Below are positions 45,154-57,337 of a stretch of 64,000 nucleotides of DNA, piece by piece (position 1 is the stretch's first letter; every line of letters starts with the position of its first letter). Made by a program: the position numbers and the translations under genes. This DNA is from Telluria mixta (GTDB lineage: Bacteria > Pseudomonadota > Gammaproteobacteria > Burkholderiales > Burkholderiaceae_D). The stretch covers positions 2,790,001 through 2,854,000 of the forward strand of contig NZ_CP119520.1 in NCBI RefSeq assembly GCF_029223865.1. The letters are read 5' to 3'. The notes below the pieces were generated by a model. It saw only the letters and a list, made by a program, of their open reading frames with translations, was not told the DNA's origin and made no database searches.

Positions 45154-45449
45154 CGCGACTGCTTTTCTGGATTGCGCTCGTCATCCTCGTGGTGGCCGCC
45201 ATCCGCAGCAAACTGCGCGCCGCGATGACGCGCGCACAAGGCCCCGCAGTCAATCCGGCCTCCGGGCCGGCGCCGGCATCCAGCGGCGGGGACACCAGGG
45301 CGTGGCGCCGCGTCGAGGACCAGTCCGAGACGATGCTGTGCTGCGCCCATTGCGGCGTCTATTTCCCGGCGTCGGAAGCCGTGCGGGCCGATGGCCGCGA
45401 TTATTGCGGCACGGCGCACGCGCGCGAGGCGCACCAGCAGGCCCGGTAA
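45150..45449 (+). CDS. PP0621-family small membrane-anchored protein
   Basis: A 99-residue protein with N-terminal transmembrane segment (TRLLFWIALVILVVAAI) and a C-terminal zinc-ribbon-like motif MLCCAHCGVYFPASEAV and YCGTAHAREAH. Such PP0621-type proteins accompany pilS in Burkholderiales. Coupled to ypjD by ATGA and 8 bp before the pilS ATG, so it is part of the operon. The cysteine cluster (CCAHC, C) could bind Zn. Confidence 0.8.
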   Translation: MTRLLFWIALVILVVAAIRSKLRAAMTRAQGPAVNPASGPAPASSGGDTRAWRRVEDQSETMLCCAHCGVYFPASEAVRADGRDYCGTAHAREAHQQAR

Positions 45450-45457
45450 GCCGCCGC

Positions 45458-47185
45458 ATGGCGAGCCGGCTTTCCCTTTCCGCCGAGTCGCGCTCGACGT
45501 TCTGGCGCTCGCTGCAAACGCTGACGGTCACGCGCATCGTGATCGCGTTCGTGCTGCTGCTGTACCTGTCGATCGACGTGCGGCGCGGACGCGTCGACGG
45601 TACCGCGTATGCCGAGACGTGCATCGTCTACGTGCTCGCCGCGCTGCTGTTCGCGGTCGTCGCCCAGCGCTGGCGGCGGCGCTTCCTGTGGCAGTTGTCG
45701 GCCCAGGTCATCGTCGACATCGTCGCGATCTCGCTGCTGTACCTTGCCGCCGGCGGCATGCGCAGCGGCCTCGCGCTGCTGTACCTGTTCCCGCTGGCGG
45801 GCGCCGCGATCCTCGCGCCGCTGGTGCTGGCCCTGTTCTCGGCCGCGCTGGCCACGCTGTTCGTGCTGGGCGAGAGCGCCTGGGTGATCTTCGTGCGCGC
45901 GGACGAGCCGCCCTTGACCCAGGCCGGGCTCACCGGCGCCGCGTTCTTCGCGGTGGTGCTGGTGGTGAACCGCCTGGCCGCGCGTCTCATCAAGCAGGAG
46001 GAGCTGGCCGCGCGGCGCGGCGCCGACCTGCGCATCCAGCAGGCGATCTACCGCATCGTCGTCGATGACGTGGATGACGGCATCCTCGTGCTGGGACGCG
46101 ACGGCACCGTCTTCGGCGGCAATCCGGCGGCGCGCCGCATGCTCGGCCTGGAGATGCAGCCGGGCGAGGACGGTAACACCTTCCGGCTGACCGACGTGCC
46201 GGCGCTGGAGCCGGTGGCACAGCGTTTCACGGACTGGGTCGGCCGCTGCATGGACGCGCCGGCGGCGGTGACGGGCGGCTTCGTCACCGTCAAGCGCTGG
46301 CACGAGACGGACGGTCCGGTGCGCGGCCGCCTCGACCAGCCGGTGCACCTGAAGCTGCGCTTCGCGCGCGTGGACACGCCGGAGGGCACGGCCGAGCGCA
46401 GCCTCGTCTTCCTGCAGGACGTGAGTGCCATCGAAAACCAGGCGCAGCAACTCAAGCTCGCATCGATGGGCCGTCTGACGGCCAGCATCGCGCACGAGGT
46501 GAGGAATCCGCTGTCGGCGATCGGGCATGCGACGTCACTGTTGGCGGAGGACATGCACGGCCAGGCGGAGACACGCCTGCTGCGCATCGTGAACGACAAC
46601 GTGGCGCGCGTGAACCGCATGGTCGAGGACATCCTGAAACTGTCGCGCAAGGTGCAGCCGAACGGCACGCCCGTGGCGCTGGACGACTTCCTGCCCGAGC
46701 TGCGCGCCGAGTTCACGGAAATGCACGACATGGCCGGTGATATAGTGTGGGTGGGCGATGCGGGCGGGCGGTCCGTGCGTTTCGACGGCCTGCACCTGCG
46801 CGAAGTGCTCGTGAATCTGCTCGGCAACGCGATCCGCTACGCGAGCGGCAAGCCGGCCAGCATCCGCGTGGTGCCGGTGCTCGATGCGACGGGCCGCATG
46901 GAATTGCACGTGCAGGACGACGGCCCCGGGATCACGCCGGAAGTGCGCGCGCATTTGTTCGAACCGTTCTACACGACGTCGAGCAAGGGCACGGGCCTGG
47001 GCCTGTACCTGGCGCGCGAGCTGTGCCTGAACAACGGCGCGAGGCTCGACTACGAATACCGCACCGAGGACGTGCGGCCCGGCGCGCCCGACGGCATGGG
47101 CGAGGCCAGCGGCCGCTTCGTGATCACGTTCGCCGCCTCGTCCGGGCAAGACAATACTATTAGAGACGACGTCACGGAAAGATAG
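45458..47185 (+). CDS. pilS: Sensor histidine kinase PilS
   Basis: A 575-residue kinase: six transmembrane segments (about 20-185), PAS domain (about 195-340), HisKA with phosphoacceptor in TASIAHEVRNPLSAIGHA, and HATPase_c (NLLGNAIRYASG, DDGPGITPEVRAHLFEPFYTT, GTGLGLYLAREL). It phosphorylates PilR to switch on type IV pilin expression. The ATG at 45458 follows the PP0621-like gene; the frame continues upstream without signal. Two bp separate it from pilR. Confidence 0.9.
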   Translation: MASRLSLSAESRSTFWRSLQTLTVTRIVIAFVLLLYLSIDVRRGRVDGTAYAETCIVYVLAALLFAVVAQRWRRRFLWQLSAQVIVDIVAISLLYLAAGGMRSGLALLYLFPLAGAAILAPLVLALFSAALATLFVLGESAWVIFVRADEPPLTQAGLTGAAFFAVVLVVNRLAARLIKQEELAARRGADLRIQQAIYRIVVDDVDDGILVLGRDGTVFGGNPAARRMLGLEMQPGEDGNTFRLTDVPALEPVAQRFTDWVGRCMDAPAAVTGGFVTVKRWHETDGPVRGRLDQPVHLKLRFARVDTPEGTAERSLVFLQDVSAIENQAQQLKLASMGRLTASIAHEVRNPLSAIGHATSLLAEDMHGQAETRLLRIVNDNVARVNRMVEDILKLSRKVQPNGTPVALDDFLPELRAEFTEMHDMAGDIVWVGDAGGRSVRFDGLHLREVLVNLLGNAIRYASGKPASIRVVPVLDATGRMELHVQDDGPGITPEVRAHLFEPFYTTSSKGTGLGLYLARELCLNNGARLDYEYRTEDVRPGAPDGMGEASGRFVITFAASSGQDNTIRDDVTER

Positions 47186-47187
47186 GC

Positions 47188-48621
47188 ATGAGCTCACCCC
47201 GCATCCTGGTGGTCGACGACGAACCCGACCTGCGCGAGCTGCTCGAGATCACCCTGCTCAAGATGGGGCTCGACGTGGACAGCGCCGCGACCGTCCGCGA
47301 GGCGCGTACGCTGCTGGGACAAAAGTCGTTTGCGCTGGTGCTGACCGACATGCGCCTGCCCGACGGCCTGGGCCTGGAGCTCGTGCGCGAGGTGGCGGCC
47401 AATCACAAAAGCACGCCCATCGCCGTGATCACCGCGTACGGCAGCGCCGAGAATGCCGTCGTGGCGCTGAAGGCCGGCGCGTTCGACTACGTGTCGAAGC
47501 CCGTCGTGCTGGACGACCTGCGTGCGATGGTGCGCGCGGCATTGAAACTGTCCGAGCCGGCGGCCGCGCCGGCCGCCAGCCAGGCCGGAGAAACGTCGCG
47601 CCTGATCGGGCAATCGCCCGCGATGCAGGCGCTGCGTGCCCAGATCGCGCGGCTGGCCCGCTCGCAGGCGCCGATCGCCATCAACGGCGAATCCGGGAGC
47701 GGCAAGGAACTGGCCGCGCGCGAAATCCACGCCCAGGGCGCGCGCGCGGGCAAACCGTTCGTCGCCGTGAACTGCGGCGCGATTCCCGAGGCGCTGATGG
47801 AGGCCGAGTTCTTCGGCTACCGCAAGGGCGCGTTCACGGGCGCGAACGACGAACGCGACGGCTTCTTCCAGGCCGCCAACGGCGGCACCCTGATGCTCGA
47901 CGAGGTGGCCGACCTGCCGCTCGCGATGCAGGTGAAACTGCTGCGCGCGATCCAGGAGCGGCGCGTGCGCAAGATCGGCGCCACGGTCGAGGAACCGGTC
48001 GATGTGCGCATCATCAGCGCCACGCACAAGGATCTCGCGAAGTGTGTGGAAAACGGCAGCTTCCGCCAGGACCTGTTCTACCGCCTGAACGTCATCGAAC
48101 TGACGTTGCCGCCACTGCGCGAGCGCCTGGACGATCTGCCGCTGCTGGTGGACGCCATCCTCGCGCGCCTGGCCGGGCCGGGCGGGGCGAGACTGGGTCC
48201 CGGCGTGCTGGAAGCGTTGCGCGGCTATGCGTTCCCGGGCAACGTGCGCGAGCTGGAAAACGTGCTGGAGCGCGCGCTCGCGTTTGCCGACGACGGCGTG
48301 ATCGAGGCGGGCGACCTGCTGCTGAAGGGCGCGAAGCTGGGCGACGCGGCCGTCGTGCCGCCGCCGCCGCAGACGCCAGTGAGCGCGGCACCGGAGCCGA
48401 AATTGGAGCTGGAGCAGGCCGCGCCGCCGCCGCAGCTGGCCGACGATGCGCTGCCGAGCAACCTGCCGGACTACCTGAGCCAGGTCGAGCGCGACATCAT
48501 CCTGCGCGCGCTGAACCAGACCCAGTTCAACCGTACGCAGGCCGCCAGCCTGCTCGGCATCAGTGTCCGGCAGCTGCGCTACCAGATGCAGAAACTGGAC
48601 ATCCACGCGCCGGAGCCTTAA
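47188..48621 (+). CDS. pilR: Sigma54-dependent response regulator PilR
   Basis: A 477-residue NtrC-family activator: receiver domain with the phosphoacceptor Asp in VLTDMRLPDG, central AAA+ domain (GESGSGKELAAREIH, GAFTGANDERDGFF, sigma54-contacting loop), and Fis-type helix-turn-helix at the end (NRTQAASLLGISVRQLRYQM). Activates pilA transcription with sigma54. A Pro/Ala-rich linker (about 390-425) joins AAA+ and HTH. Two bp after pilS. Confidence 0.92.
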   Translation: MSSPRILVVDDEPDLRELLEITLLKMGLDVDSAATVREARTLLGQKSFALVLTDMRLPDGLGLELVREVAANHKSTPIAVITAYGSAENAVVALKAGAFDYVSKPVVLDDLRAMVRAALKLSEPAAAPAASQAGETSRLIGQSPAMQALRAQIARLARSQAPIAINGESGSGKELAAREIHAQGARAGKPFVAVNCGAIPEALMEAEFFGYRKGAFTGANDERDGFFQAANGGTLMLDEVADLPLAMQVKLLRAIQERRVRKIGATVEEPVDVRIISATHKDLAKCVENGSFRQDLFYRLNVIELTLPPLRERLDDLPLLVDAILARLAGPGGARLGPGVLEALRGYAFPGNVRELENVLERALAFADDGVIEAGDLLLKGAKLGDAAVVPPPPQTPVSAAPEPKLELEQAAPPPQLADDALPSNLPDYLSQVERDIILRALNQTQFNRTQAASLLGISVRQLRYQMQKLDIHAPEP

Positions 48622-48809
48622 ACCTGCGTGGTCTTTTCGCCAACGCAGCAACGCCAAATGGGCCGATTTTGCACGATTAATAAGCACACGAATTCGCGCT
48701 ACAAATTCAATGTTAGTGCTTACTTCGCCGTGGAGGCTTCAGGTATCGGCACTGATCGATGTCAAGAAAAAAATCTTACTCGCAGAGCTCATAAAAATCG
48801 CGGACATCG

Positions 48810-48851
48810 ACTACAATTAGGTCTGTAAGGCCGTTGTCTACTACATCTAGT
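48810..48851 (+). promoter_or_regulatory. Paired NrdR-box-like sites over the nrdAB promoter
   Basis: ACTACAATTAGG (48810-48821) and ACTACATCTAGT (48840-48851) both resemble the NrdR core ACTATATATAGT (8 and 10 of 12 matches) and are 30 bp apart, near the 31-32 bp spacing known for NrdR. The first overlaps a TACAAT -10 box (48812-48817). NrdR normally represses ribonucleotide reductase operons. Confidence 0.5.
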
Positions 48852-48928
48852 GGTCAACGGCCTTAATGCCGAACAGACGGAGTAGGAGCGCAAAAGCGTT
48901 TTCTCAACATTGCAGCTCCTATTTTTTA
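48821..48928 (+). ncRNA. Candidate structured leader RNA or attenuator of nrdAB
   Basis: If transcription starts near 48824, the RNA first folds TAAGGCCGTTG (48826-48836) with CAACGGCCTTA (48855-48865), an 11-bp stem enclosing a further ACTA/TAGT pairing; GTCTG (48821-48825) can pair with CAGAC (48874-48878). It then meets an intrinsic terminator: TAGGAGC (48883-48889), GCTCCTA (48915-48921) and six T residues. This makes a ~105-nt RNA that could end before nrdA or be read through. It has not been matched to a known family. Confidence 0.45.
48883..48928 (+). terminator. Intrinsic terminator 130 bp before nrdA
   Basis: TAGGAGC pairs with GCTCCTA, extended by GCAA/TTGC with one bulge, followed by six T residues. 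It lies downstream of the promoter-like elements and upstream of the nrdA start, hence a possible attenuation point; otherwise it ends a small RNA. It could also be the delayed terminator of pilR. Confidence 0.65.
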
Positions 48929-49057
48929 TCGGCAGAAAGTTATCGAGTTGCCAATTTTGATGAGTTGGCAGCGTTCCCTGGATTCACTCCGAGGGGTCCA
49001 TATCTACCTTATTCGTGAAGGCGGTGGCAGTCTGTGACGCCAATGCTGGGAGGCTCA

Positions 49058-51970
<2,913 letters not shown>

Positions 51971-52053
51971 ATAGATTAGACCCCTAAACGTAACCCCGCA
52001 TCGCCCGGCCTCCCGGGCGATGCCGCTAAAAGAATTCAAGAAGGAAAAACATC

Positions 52054-53157
52054 ATGGCTCTCTCCTGGGACGATGAACCGGCCGCCGCACCGGCCTCCGC
52101 CGCCGCCGTCAATCCTGAAGCCAGCGCCGCCGACGTCGCCAAGCGCGTGAACGCGGACGACAAGCGCATCATCAACGCCAAGACCGACGTCAACCAGCTG
52201 GTCCCGTTCAAATATAAATGGGCGTGGGACAAATACCTGGCCGGCTGCGCGAACCACTGGATGCCGCAGGAAGTGAACATGCAGCGCGACATCGAACTGT
52301 GGAAGAACCCGAACGGCCTGACCGAAGACGAGCGCCGCATCGTCAAGCGCAACCTGGGCTTCTTCGTGACCGCCGACTCGCTGGCCGCCAACAACATCGT
52401 GCTGGGCACCTACCGCCACATCACGGCGCCGGAATGCCGCCAGTACCTGCTGCGCCAGGCGTTCGAGGAAGCGATCCACACCCACGCGTACCAGTACATC
52501 GTGGAATCGCTGGGCCTGGACGAGAAGGAAATCTTCAACGCCTACAACGAGATCCCGTCGATCCGCGACAAGGACCAGTTCCTGATCCCGTTCATCGAAG
52601 TCATCAACGATCCGACGTTCCACACCGGCACGCTGGAAAACGACCAGAAGCTGCTGCGCTCGATCATCGTGTTTGCTTGCCTGATGGAAGGCCTGTTCTT
52701 CTACGTCGGCTTCACGCAGATCCTCGCGCTGGGCCGCCAGAACAAGATGACGGGTGCCGCCGAGCAGTACCAGTACATCCTGCGCGACGAATCGATGCAC
52801 TGCAACTTCGGCATCGACCTGATCAACACGATCAAGATGGAAAACCCGCAGCTGTGGACGCCGGAATTCCGCGAAGAGATCAAGCAGCTGTTCCTGCAGG
52901 CCGTCGACCTGGAATACCGCTACGCCGAAGACACGATGCCGCGCGGCGTGCTGGGCCTGAACGCGGCCATGTTCAAGGGCTACCTGCGCTTCATCGCCAA
53001 CCGCCGCGCCGTCCAGATCGGCCTGGATGCGCTGTTCCCGAATGAGGAAAACCCGTTCCCGTGGATGAGCGAGATGATCGACCTGAAGAAGGAGCGCAAC
53101 TTCTTCGAGACGCGCGTGACCGAGTACCAGACCGGTGGCGCGCTGAACTGGGATTGA
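52054..53157 (+). CDS. nrdB: Ribonucleoside-diphosphate reductase, class Ia beta subunit
   Basis: A 367-residue di-iron subunit providing the tyrosyl radical. Iron ligands Asp ([10 protein letters not shown]), Glu and His (FEEAIHTH) and the radical tyrosine in [11 protein letters not shown] are present. N-terminal Ala/Pro-rich extension (1-30) precedes the fold. Separated from nrdA by 83 bp; both are presumably on one transcript. A terminator with ACCCGCC/GGCGGGT follows. Subgroup assignment (Fe or Mn) cannot be made. Confidence 0.93.
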   Translation: MALSWDDEPAAAPASAAAVNPEASAADVAKRVNADDKRIINAKTDVNQLVPFKYKWAWDKYLAGCANHWMPQEVNMQRDIELWKNPNGLTEDERRIVKRNLGFFVTADSLAANNIVLGTYRHITAPECRQYLLRQAFEEAIHTHAYQYIVESLGLDEKEIFNAYNEIPSIRDKDQFLIPFIEVINDPTFHTGTLENDQKLLRSIIVFACLMEGLFFYVGFTQILALGRQNKMTGAAEQYQYILRDESMHCNFGIDLINTIKMENPQLWTPEFREEIKQLFLQAVDLEYRYAEDTMPRGVLGLNAAMFKGYLRFIANRRAVQIGLDALFPNEENPFPWMSEMIDLKKERNFFETRVTEYQTGGALNWD

Positions 53158-53186
53158 TCCCGGCGCGTCCGCCCACCCAGGATAAG

Positions 53187-53210
53187 ACCCGCCAACTGGC
53201 GGGTTTTTTT
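53187..53210. terminator. Intrinsic terminator after nrdB
   Basis: ACCCGCC, loop AACT, GGCGGGT followed by a T run (53205-53210). It overlaps the stop codon of the convergent alpha/beta hydrolase gene. Confidence 0.9.
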
Positions 53211-54123
53211 ATTTTCCGTCGACAAACCCCTGGATCGCCTTCATGGTCGCCTCCGGCGCCTCTTCCATCAGCCAGTGCCCCGCATCCGGGATGACCGCTT
53301 CGGTGACGTTGGTGGCCGCATTGCGCATCACGACGGCCTCGTTGGCGCCGAACGATTTGGCGCCGCCGATCGCCAGCACGGGCATAGTCAGTTTATTGGC
53401 GACGACTTTCTGGTTGACCTCGGCATCCTTGGGGAAGCTGAGGAATTGCGCGAAGGCCGAGTGCATGGCGCCGGGGCGGGCGTACAGCTTCGCATAATAA
53501 GACCGGGTCGCTTCGTCGACCTTCTTCGGGTCGCCGGCGAATTCGTTCCAGAAGCGGTCCAGGTAGATGCGCTCACGGCCGGCGACGAGGCGCTCGGCGT
53601 CCGGGCCGCCGAACGAGAAGTGCCACAGCAGCGGATTGCGCAGGATTTGTTCCCACGGCGGAATCCCGGGCACGGGCGCGTCCATGACAACCAACCGGTC
53701 CGTTTTGTCGGGATAGCGGGAGGCGTAGGCGAACGCGACCATCGTGCCGATGTCGTGGCCGACGACGACCGCGTGGTCGATGCCGAGCTTGTCGAGGACG
53801 GCCCGGACGTCGCCGGCCTGCGTCCATTTGTCGTAGCCGCCGGCCGGGTGCGAGGACAGGCCCATGCCGCGCAGGTCCGGCACGACGACAGTGTGGTGTG
53901 CCGCCAGGCGGGCGGCCAGCGGCGACCACATGGCGCCGGTGTCGCCGAAGCCGTGCAGCAGCACGACGGCGGGGCCGTGGCCGCCGCTGACCACGTGCAG
54001 CGCGGCGTCGCCGGCCTGGATGGTCTGCGCCTTGAAAGCGGGTGGGAAGGGCTGGACGGCGGCGGTGGCGGGATGGCTCAGTGCCACGGCAAGCGAGAGA
54101 ACGGCTGCAATACGGTAGAACAT
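53209..54123 (-). CDS. Exported alpha/beta hydrolase (epoxide hydrolase/dehalogenase-like)
   Basis: A 304-residue alpha/beta hydrolase with signal peptide (1-22, TAAVQP). The oxyanion segment HGFGDTGAMW, the nucleophile elbow GHDIGT with Asp124 and the C-terminal PDAGHWLMEEAPE histidine fit the epoxide hydrolase / haloacid dehalogenase-like subgroup, where the nucleophile is Asp. Cap domain between. Substrate unknown. Divergent from a LysR regulator (118 bp), which may control it. Confidence 0.86.
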   Translation of the reverse strand: MFYRIAAVLSLAVALSHPATAAVQPFPPAFKAQTIQAGDAALHVVSGGHGPAVVLLHGFGDTGAMWSPLAARLAAHHTVVVPDLRGMGLSSHPAGGYDKWTQAGDVRAVLDKLGIDHAVVVGHDIGTMVAFAYASRYPDKTDRLVVMDAPVPGIPPWEQILRNPLLWHFSFGGPDAERLVAGRERIYLDRFWNEFAGDPKKVDEATRSYYAKLYARPGAMHSAFAQFLSFPKDAEVNQKVVANKLTMPVLAIGGAKSFGANEAVVMRNAATNVTEAVIPDAGHWLMEEAPEATMKAIQGFVDGK

Positions 54124-54241
54124 GGGGGCTCCTGGTTGATGGACGTTGGGGTGACTGCCACTATGGTTTAGGATGAGCGGCCGGACTAGTCACCAAATAC
54201 CGCAACAGCAATTCGGAAACGCCGAACAAAGGGGAACGGCC

Positions 54242-55156
54242 ATGAAACTGGAAGGCATCGCCACGTTCGTCATGGTGGCCGAAAGCGGGTCCCTGAGCGA
54301 AGCGGCGCGCCGGTTGCGCGTGTCGCGTTCCGTCGTCAGCGAGCGCCTCGTCGAGCTGGAGCGGTCGCTCGGCGCCAGCCTGCTGCAGCGGTCCACGCGC
54401 AAGCTGTCGCTGACCGAGGATGGCGTCGCCTTCCTCGCGCGCGCCGTGCGCATCGTGCGCGACGTGCAGGAGGCCGCGGCCGACCTGGCCGAGCGGCGCG
54501 GGCAATTGAGCGGTCCGCTGCGCATCTCCGCGCCCGTGACGTTCGGCCGCATGCACCTGGGGCCCGCGCTCTATCCGTTTCTCGCGCAACACCCCGACAT
54601 CCAGTTGACGCTGGAGCTGGACGACCGCCGGGTCGACGCGACCTCGGACGGATTCGATGCCATCGTCCGCCACGGCCCGATCGCAGATAACTACCTCGTC
54701 GCGTGGCGGCTGGCGACCAGCCGGCGCGTGCTCGTCGCTGCGCCCGCCTACCTGGACCGGCACGGCACGCCCCGCTCGCCGGAAGAACTCGAAGGTCACC
54801 GCGGCATCTTCTACATGCACCGCGGCGGGGCCGACTGGCGCTTCGCGCAGCAGGGCGACACCCGCATCGTGCGCGGACGGCCCGGCATGGTGCTGAACAA
54901 TGGCGACATGATGCGCGACGCTGCACTCGCCGGGCTGGGCATCGCACTGCTGCCGATCTTCATCGTCAGCGGCGCACTCAGGGCCGGGACGCTGCGCGTC
55001 ATCGACGTCGGCGTCGAGGCCGAGCAGGAATACATCTATATGGCGCACGCGGACGGCCAGCATCCGTCCGCGAAGCTGCGCGCACTGGGCGCGTGGCTGA
55101 GGGAGGCGTTCGGCGATCCGCCGTACTGGGAAGCCGAGTGCAAGGACTCTATGTAG
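54242..55156 (+). CDS. LysR-family transcriptional regulator
   Basis: A 304-residue LysR regulator: LEGIATFVMVAESGSLSEAARRLRVSRS (HTH), then a type 2 effector domain (LSGPLRISAPVTFGRMHLGPAL, FDAIVRHGPI). The ATG at 54242 with GGGAACGGCC before it. Divergent from the exported alpha/beta hydrolase, a probable target. Its C-terminus is complete. Confidence 0.88.
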   Translation: MKLEGIATFVMVAESGSLSEAARRLRVSRSVVSERLVELERSLGASLLQRSTRKLSLTEDGVAFLARAVRIVRDVQEAAADLAERRGQLSGPLRISAPVTFGRMHLGPALYPFLAQHPDIQLTLELDDRRVDATSDGFDAIVRHGPIADNYLVAWRLATSRRVLVAAPAYLDRHGTPRSPEELEGHRGIFYMHRGGADWRFAQQGDTRIVRGRPGMVLNNGDMMRDAALAGLGIALLPIFIVSGALRAGTLRVIDVGVEAEQEYIYMAHADGQHPSAKLRALGAWLREAFGDPPYWEAECKDSM

Positions 55157-55223
55157 TACAGGAATTCCCGGCCGCGGTCATGCTATGCTGCCGCCACTTC
55201 GACCTCGCCCTCCGCAGTCCGCC

Positions 55224-55928
55224 ATGTTCACCAGCCCGCTCCTCGACCATCCCGCCATCGTGCACGGCTTCGGCACGCGCCATGACGACATGGCCGCGCT
55301 GCTGCCCGGGTACTGGCCGCGCCGCCCCATCCAGCACGAGCGCCACGGCACGCGCATCGCGGTCGTGACGGCGGCGAAAGAGGATTGCGGCGAGGCCGAC
55401 GGCATGCTGACCGACCGGCCCGGCCTGTTGCTGGCCATCGCCACCGCCGACTGCGTGCCGGTGCTGCTGGCGCGGCGCGACGGGCGCGAAGTGGCGGCGC
55501 TGCACGCGGGCTGGCGCGGCGCGCTGGGCGGCATCGTCACGGCATTCGCGGACCTCGTGCGTGCGCGCGGCGGCGATCCCGGCGACTGGATCGCGGCGCT
55601 GGGTCCGGCCGCGCGCGCGTGCTGCTACGAAGTGGGACAGGAAGTCATCGACGGTTTCGTCGAGCGCTGGGACCTTGCGCCCGGCTTTGTCGCGCCGCAG
55701 CCGCGCCGGCTCGACCTGCCCGCGATCGTGCGCCGCCAGCTCGAACGCGCGGGCGTGGAGGCCGTGGCGAGGCGGGGCGAATGCACGATGTGCCACACGC
55801 GCGCCGATGGACGCTGGACCTTCCACAGCTACCGCCGCGACCGCGCAACGCGCACGCCCGTGGTCGATGTGCACTGGTCCGCGATCGCCATCGCGGACCG
55901 TGAGTCCGTACCTTCGACGATACGTTGA
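55224..55928 (+). CDS. pgeF: Peptidoglycan editing factor PgeF (laccase-domain)
   Basis: A 234-residue YfiH/laccase-domain protein with metal site residues Cys77 (ATADCVPVLL), His94 (ALHAGWRG) and a Cys in ALGPAARACCYEVG. PgeF hydrolyses misincorporated L-Ser from the peptidoglycan precursor UDP-MurNAc-Ser. The start is the ATG at 55224, 68 bp after the LysR stop. A few residues at the end (ESVPSTIR) are non-conserved. Confidence 0.9.
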   Translation: MFTSPLLDHPAIVHGFGTRHDDMAALLPGYWPRRPIQHERHGTRIAVVTAAKEDCGEADGMLTDRPGLLLAIATADCVPVLLARRDGREVAALHAGWRGALGGIVTAFADLVRARGGDPGDWIAALGPAARACCYEVGQEVIDGFVERWDLAPGFVAPQPRRLDLPAIVRRQLERAGVEAVARRGECTMCHTRADGRWTFHSYRRDRATRTPVVDVHWSAIAIADRESVPSTIR

Positions 55929-56056
55929 TGCCATCTTGCGTGGTCCAACGCACGCATTCTTCACGATTTTGCACGTGCGTCGCGCCACGACGCGGAGTCT
56001 GAGGCTATCATGCGTTCAATTCCAACTTGTCGTCGTCGTCACGCGAACCGAACGTC

Positions 56057-57337
56057 ATGATCCGAGTCCTCTTCATCCACCAGAATCTGCCGGGCCAGTT
56101 TCGCCGGCTGATGCGGTATCTGCAGACGCGGCCCGACTTCGACGTCGTCGCGATCGGCGAAGAGACTGCGGTGCGGCGCGAAAGCGCGGGGCCGAAGGTG
56201 CGGACGATCGGCTACGCCAGGCCGGACGGTCCGGGCGAGAAGACCCATCACTACCTGCGTCACTTCGAAGGATGCGTGCGCCGAGGCCAGGCCGTCGCGC
56301 GCGTGTGCGTGGCGCTGAAGCAGGACGGCTTCGCGCCCGACGTCGTCGTGTGCCACCCCGGCTGGGGCGAAGCCCTGTTCGTCAAGGACGTGTTCCCGCA
56401 GGCGCGCCTCGTCGTGTTCTGCGAGTTCTGGTGGGCGGCAAGCGGGTTGGACGTCGGCTTCGATCCCGAGTATCCGGTGAGCTTCGACGACCGCCTGCGC
56501 ATCCGCATCAAGAATTCCGTGCTGATGCAGTCGCTGCTGGCCGCCGACGACGGTGTCGCGCCCACGGCCTGGCAGCGCGGCGTGCATCCGCCTGAACTGC
56601 GCGGCAAGATCCGCGAAGTCCACGAGGGCATCGACACCCAGCAACTGAGCCCCGACCCGCACGCGCGGCTGGAACTGCCCGGCGGCGCCGTGCTCACGCG
56701 CGCGCAGCCGGTGCTGACGTTCGTCGCGCGCAACCTCGAACCCTACCGCGGCTTCCATATCTTCATGCGCAGCCTGCCGCGGCTGCTGGCCGGGAATCCG
56801 GCGCTGCAGGTCGTCGTCATCGGCGGCGACGGCGTCAGCTACGGCCGCCGTCCGCCGCAGGGCCATGCGAGCTACCGCGAGGCCCTCAAGGCCGAGCTGG
56901 ACGGGCACGGCGACGCCGTCGACTGGTCGCGCGTGCACTTCCTCGGCAAGGTGCCGTATGCCACCTACCGCAGCGCGCTGCAGGTATCGAGTCTGCACGT
57001 TTACCTGACGTATCCGTTCGTGCTGTCCTGGTCGATGCTGGAGGCGATGGCCGTCGGCGTGCCGGTGCTGGGCTCGGATACCGCGCCGGTGCGGGAAGTG
57101 ATCCGCGACGGCGAGAACGGCTTCCTGACGCCGTTCTTCGACGCGGCGCTGCTCGCCGACCGCGCGCTCGACCTCATCGCGCGCCGCGCCGAGATCGCGT
57201 CCATCGGCCAGGCCGGGCGCGAGACGGTGCGCACGCGCTACGATTTCGAAACGGTCGGCCTGCCGGTCTACCTCGACCTGCTCAAGCCATTGGATGAGCG
57301 CAAGGACGAGCGCACGCAGGCGGAGGAGGGCGCATGA
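56057..57337 (+). CDS. GT4-family glycosyltransferase
   Basis: A 426-residue retaining glycosyltransferase, GT-B fold: N-terminal RVLFIHQNLPGQFRRLMRYLQ, hinge, and C-terminal UDP-sugar region with EAMAVGVPVLGSDTAPVREVIRDGENGFL (E-x7-E motif). Overlaps the next glycosyltransferase by 4 bp (ATGA). It has a non-cytosolic-looking helix only weakly, so it is likely peripheral. No other polysaccharide genes lie around, so its acceptor is open. Confidence 0.86.
   Translation: MIRVLFIHQNLPGQFRRLMRYLQTRPDFDVVAIGEETAVRRESAGPKVRTIGYARPDGPGEKTHHYLRHFEGCVRRGQAVARVCVALKQDGFAPDVVVCHPGWGEALFVKDVFPQARLVVFCEFWWAASGLDVGFDPEYPVSFDDRLRIRIKNSVLMQSLLAADDGVAPTAWQRGVHPPELRGKIREVHEGIDTQQLSPDPHARLELPGGAVLTRAQPVLTFVARNLEPYRGFHIFMRSLPRLLAGNPALQVVVIGGDGVSYGRRPPQGHASYREALKAELDGHGDAVDWSRVHFLGKVPYATYRSALQVSSLHVYLTYPFVLSWSMLEAMAVGVPVLGSDTAPVREVIRDGENGFLTPFFDAALLADRALDLIARRAEIASIGQAGRETVRTRYDFETVGLPVYLDLLKPLDERKDERTQAEEGA

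Larger units (their letters stand above)
48622..49057 (+). other. Gene-free 436-bp stretch: structured leader of nrdAB
   Basis: The region is lower in GC than its surroundings and has no convincing gene. From 48805 it holds a dense set of elements: a TACAAT -10 box, two NrdR-like palindromes, a 11-bp hairpin, an intrinsic terminator at 48883-48927, and a small hairpin (TGCCAA/TTGGCA, 48949-48970) before the nrdA ribosome binding site. The part 48622-48800 holds only weak, A-rich sequence where I see nothing specific. Confidence 0.7.

Noticed and set aside
48563..48820. 85-residue open frame at the end of pilR
   Set aside because: Begins within pilR in another frame and continues into A-rich non-coding sequence without motif or ribosome binding site.
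48910..49057. Cobalamin riboswitch upstream of nrdA
   Set aside because: No B12-box-type conserved sequence was found, and class Ia reductase is not B12-dependent.
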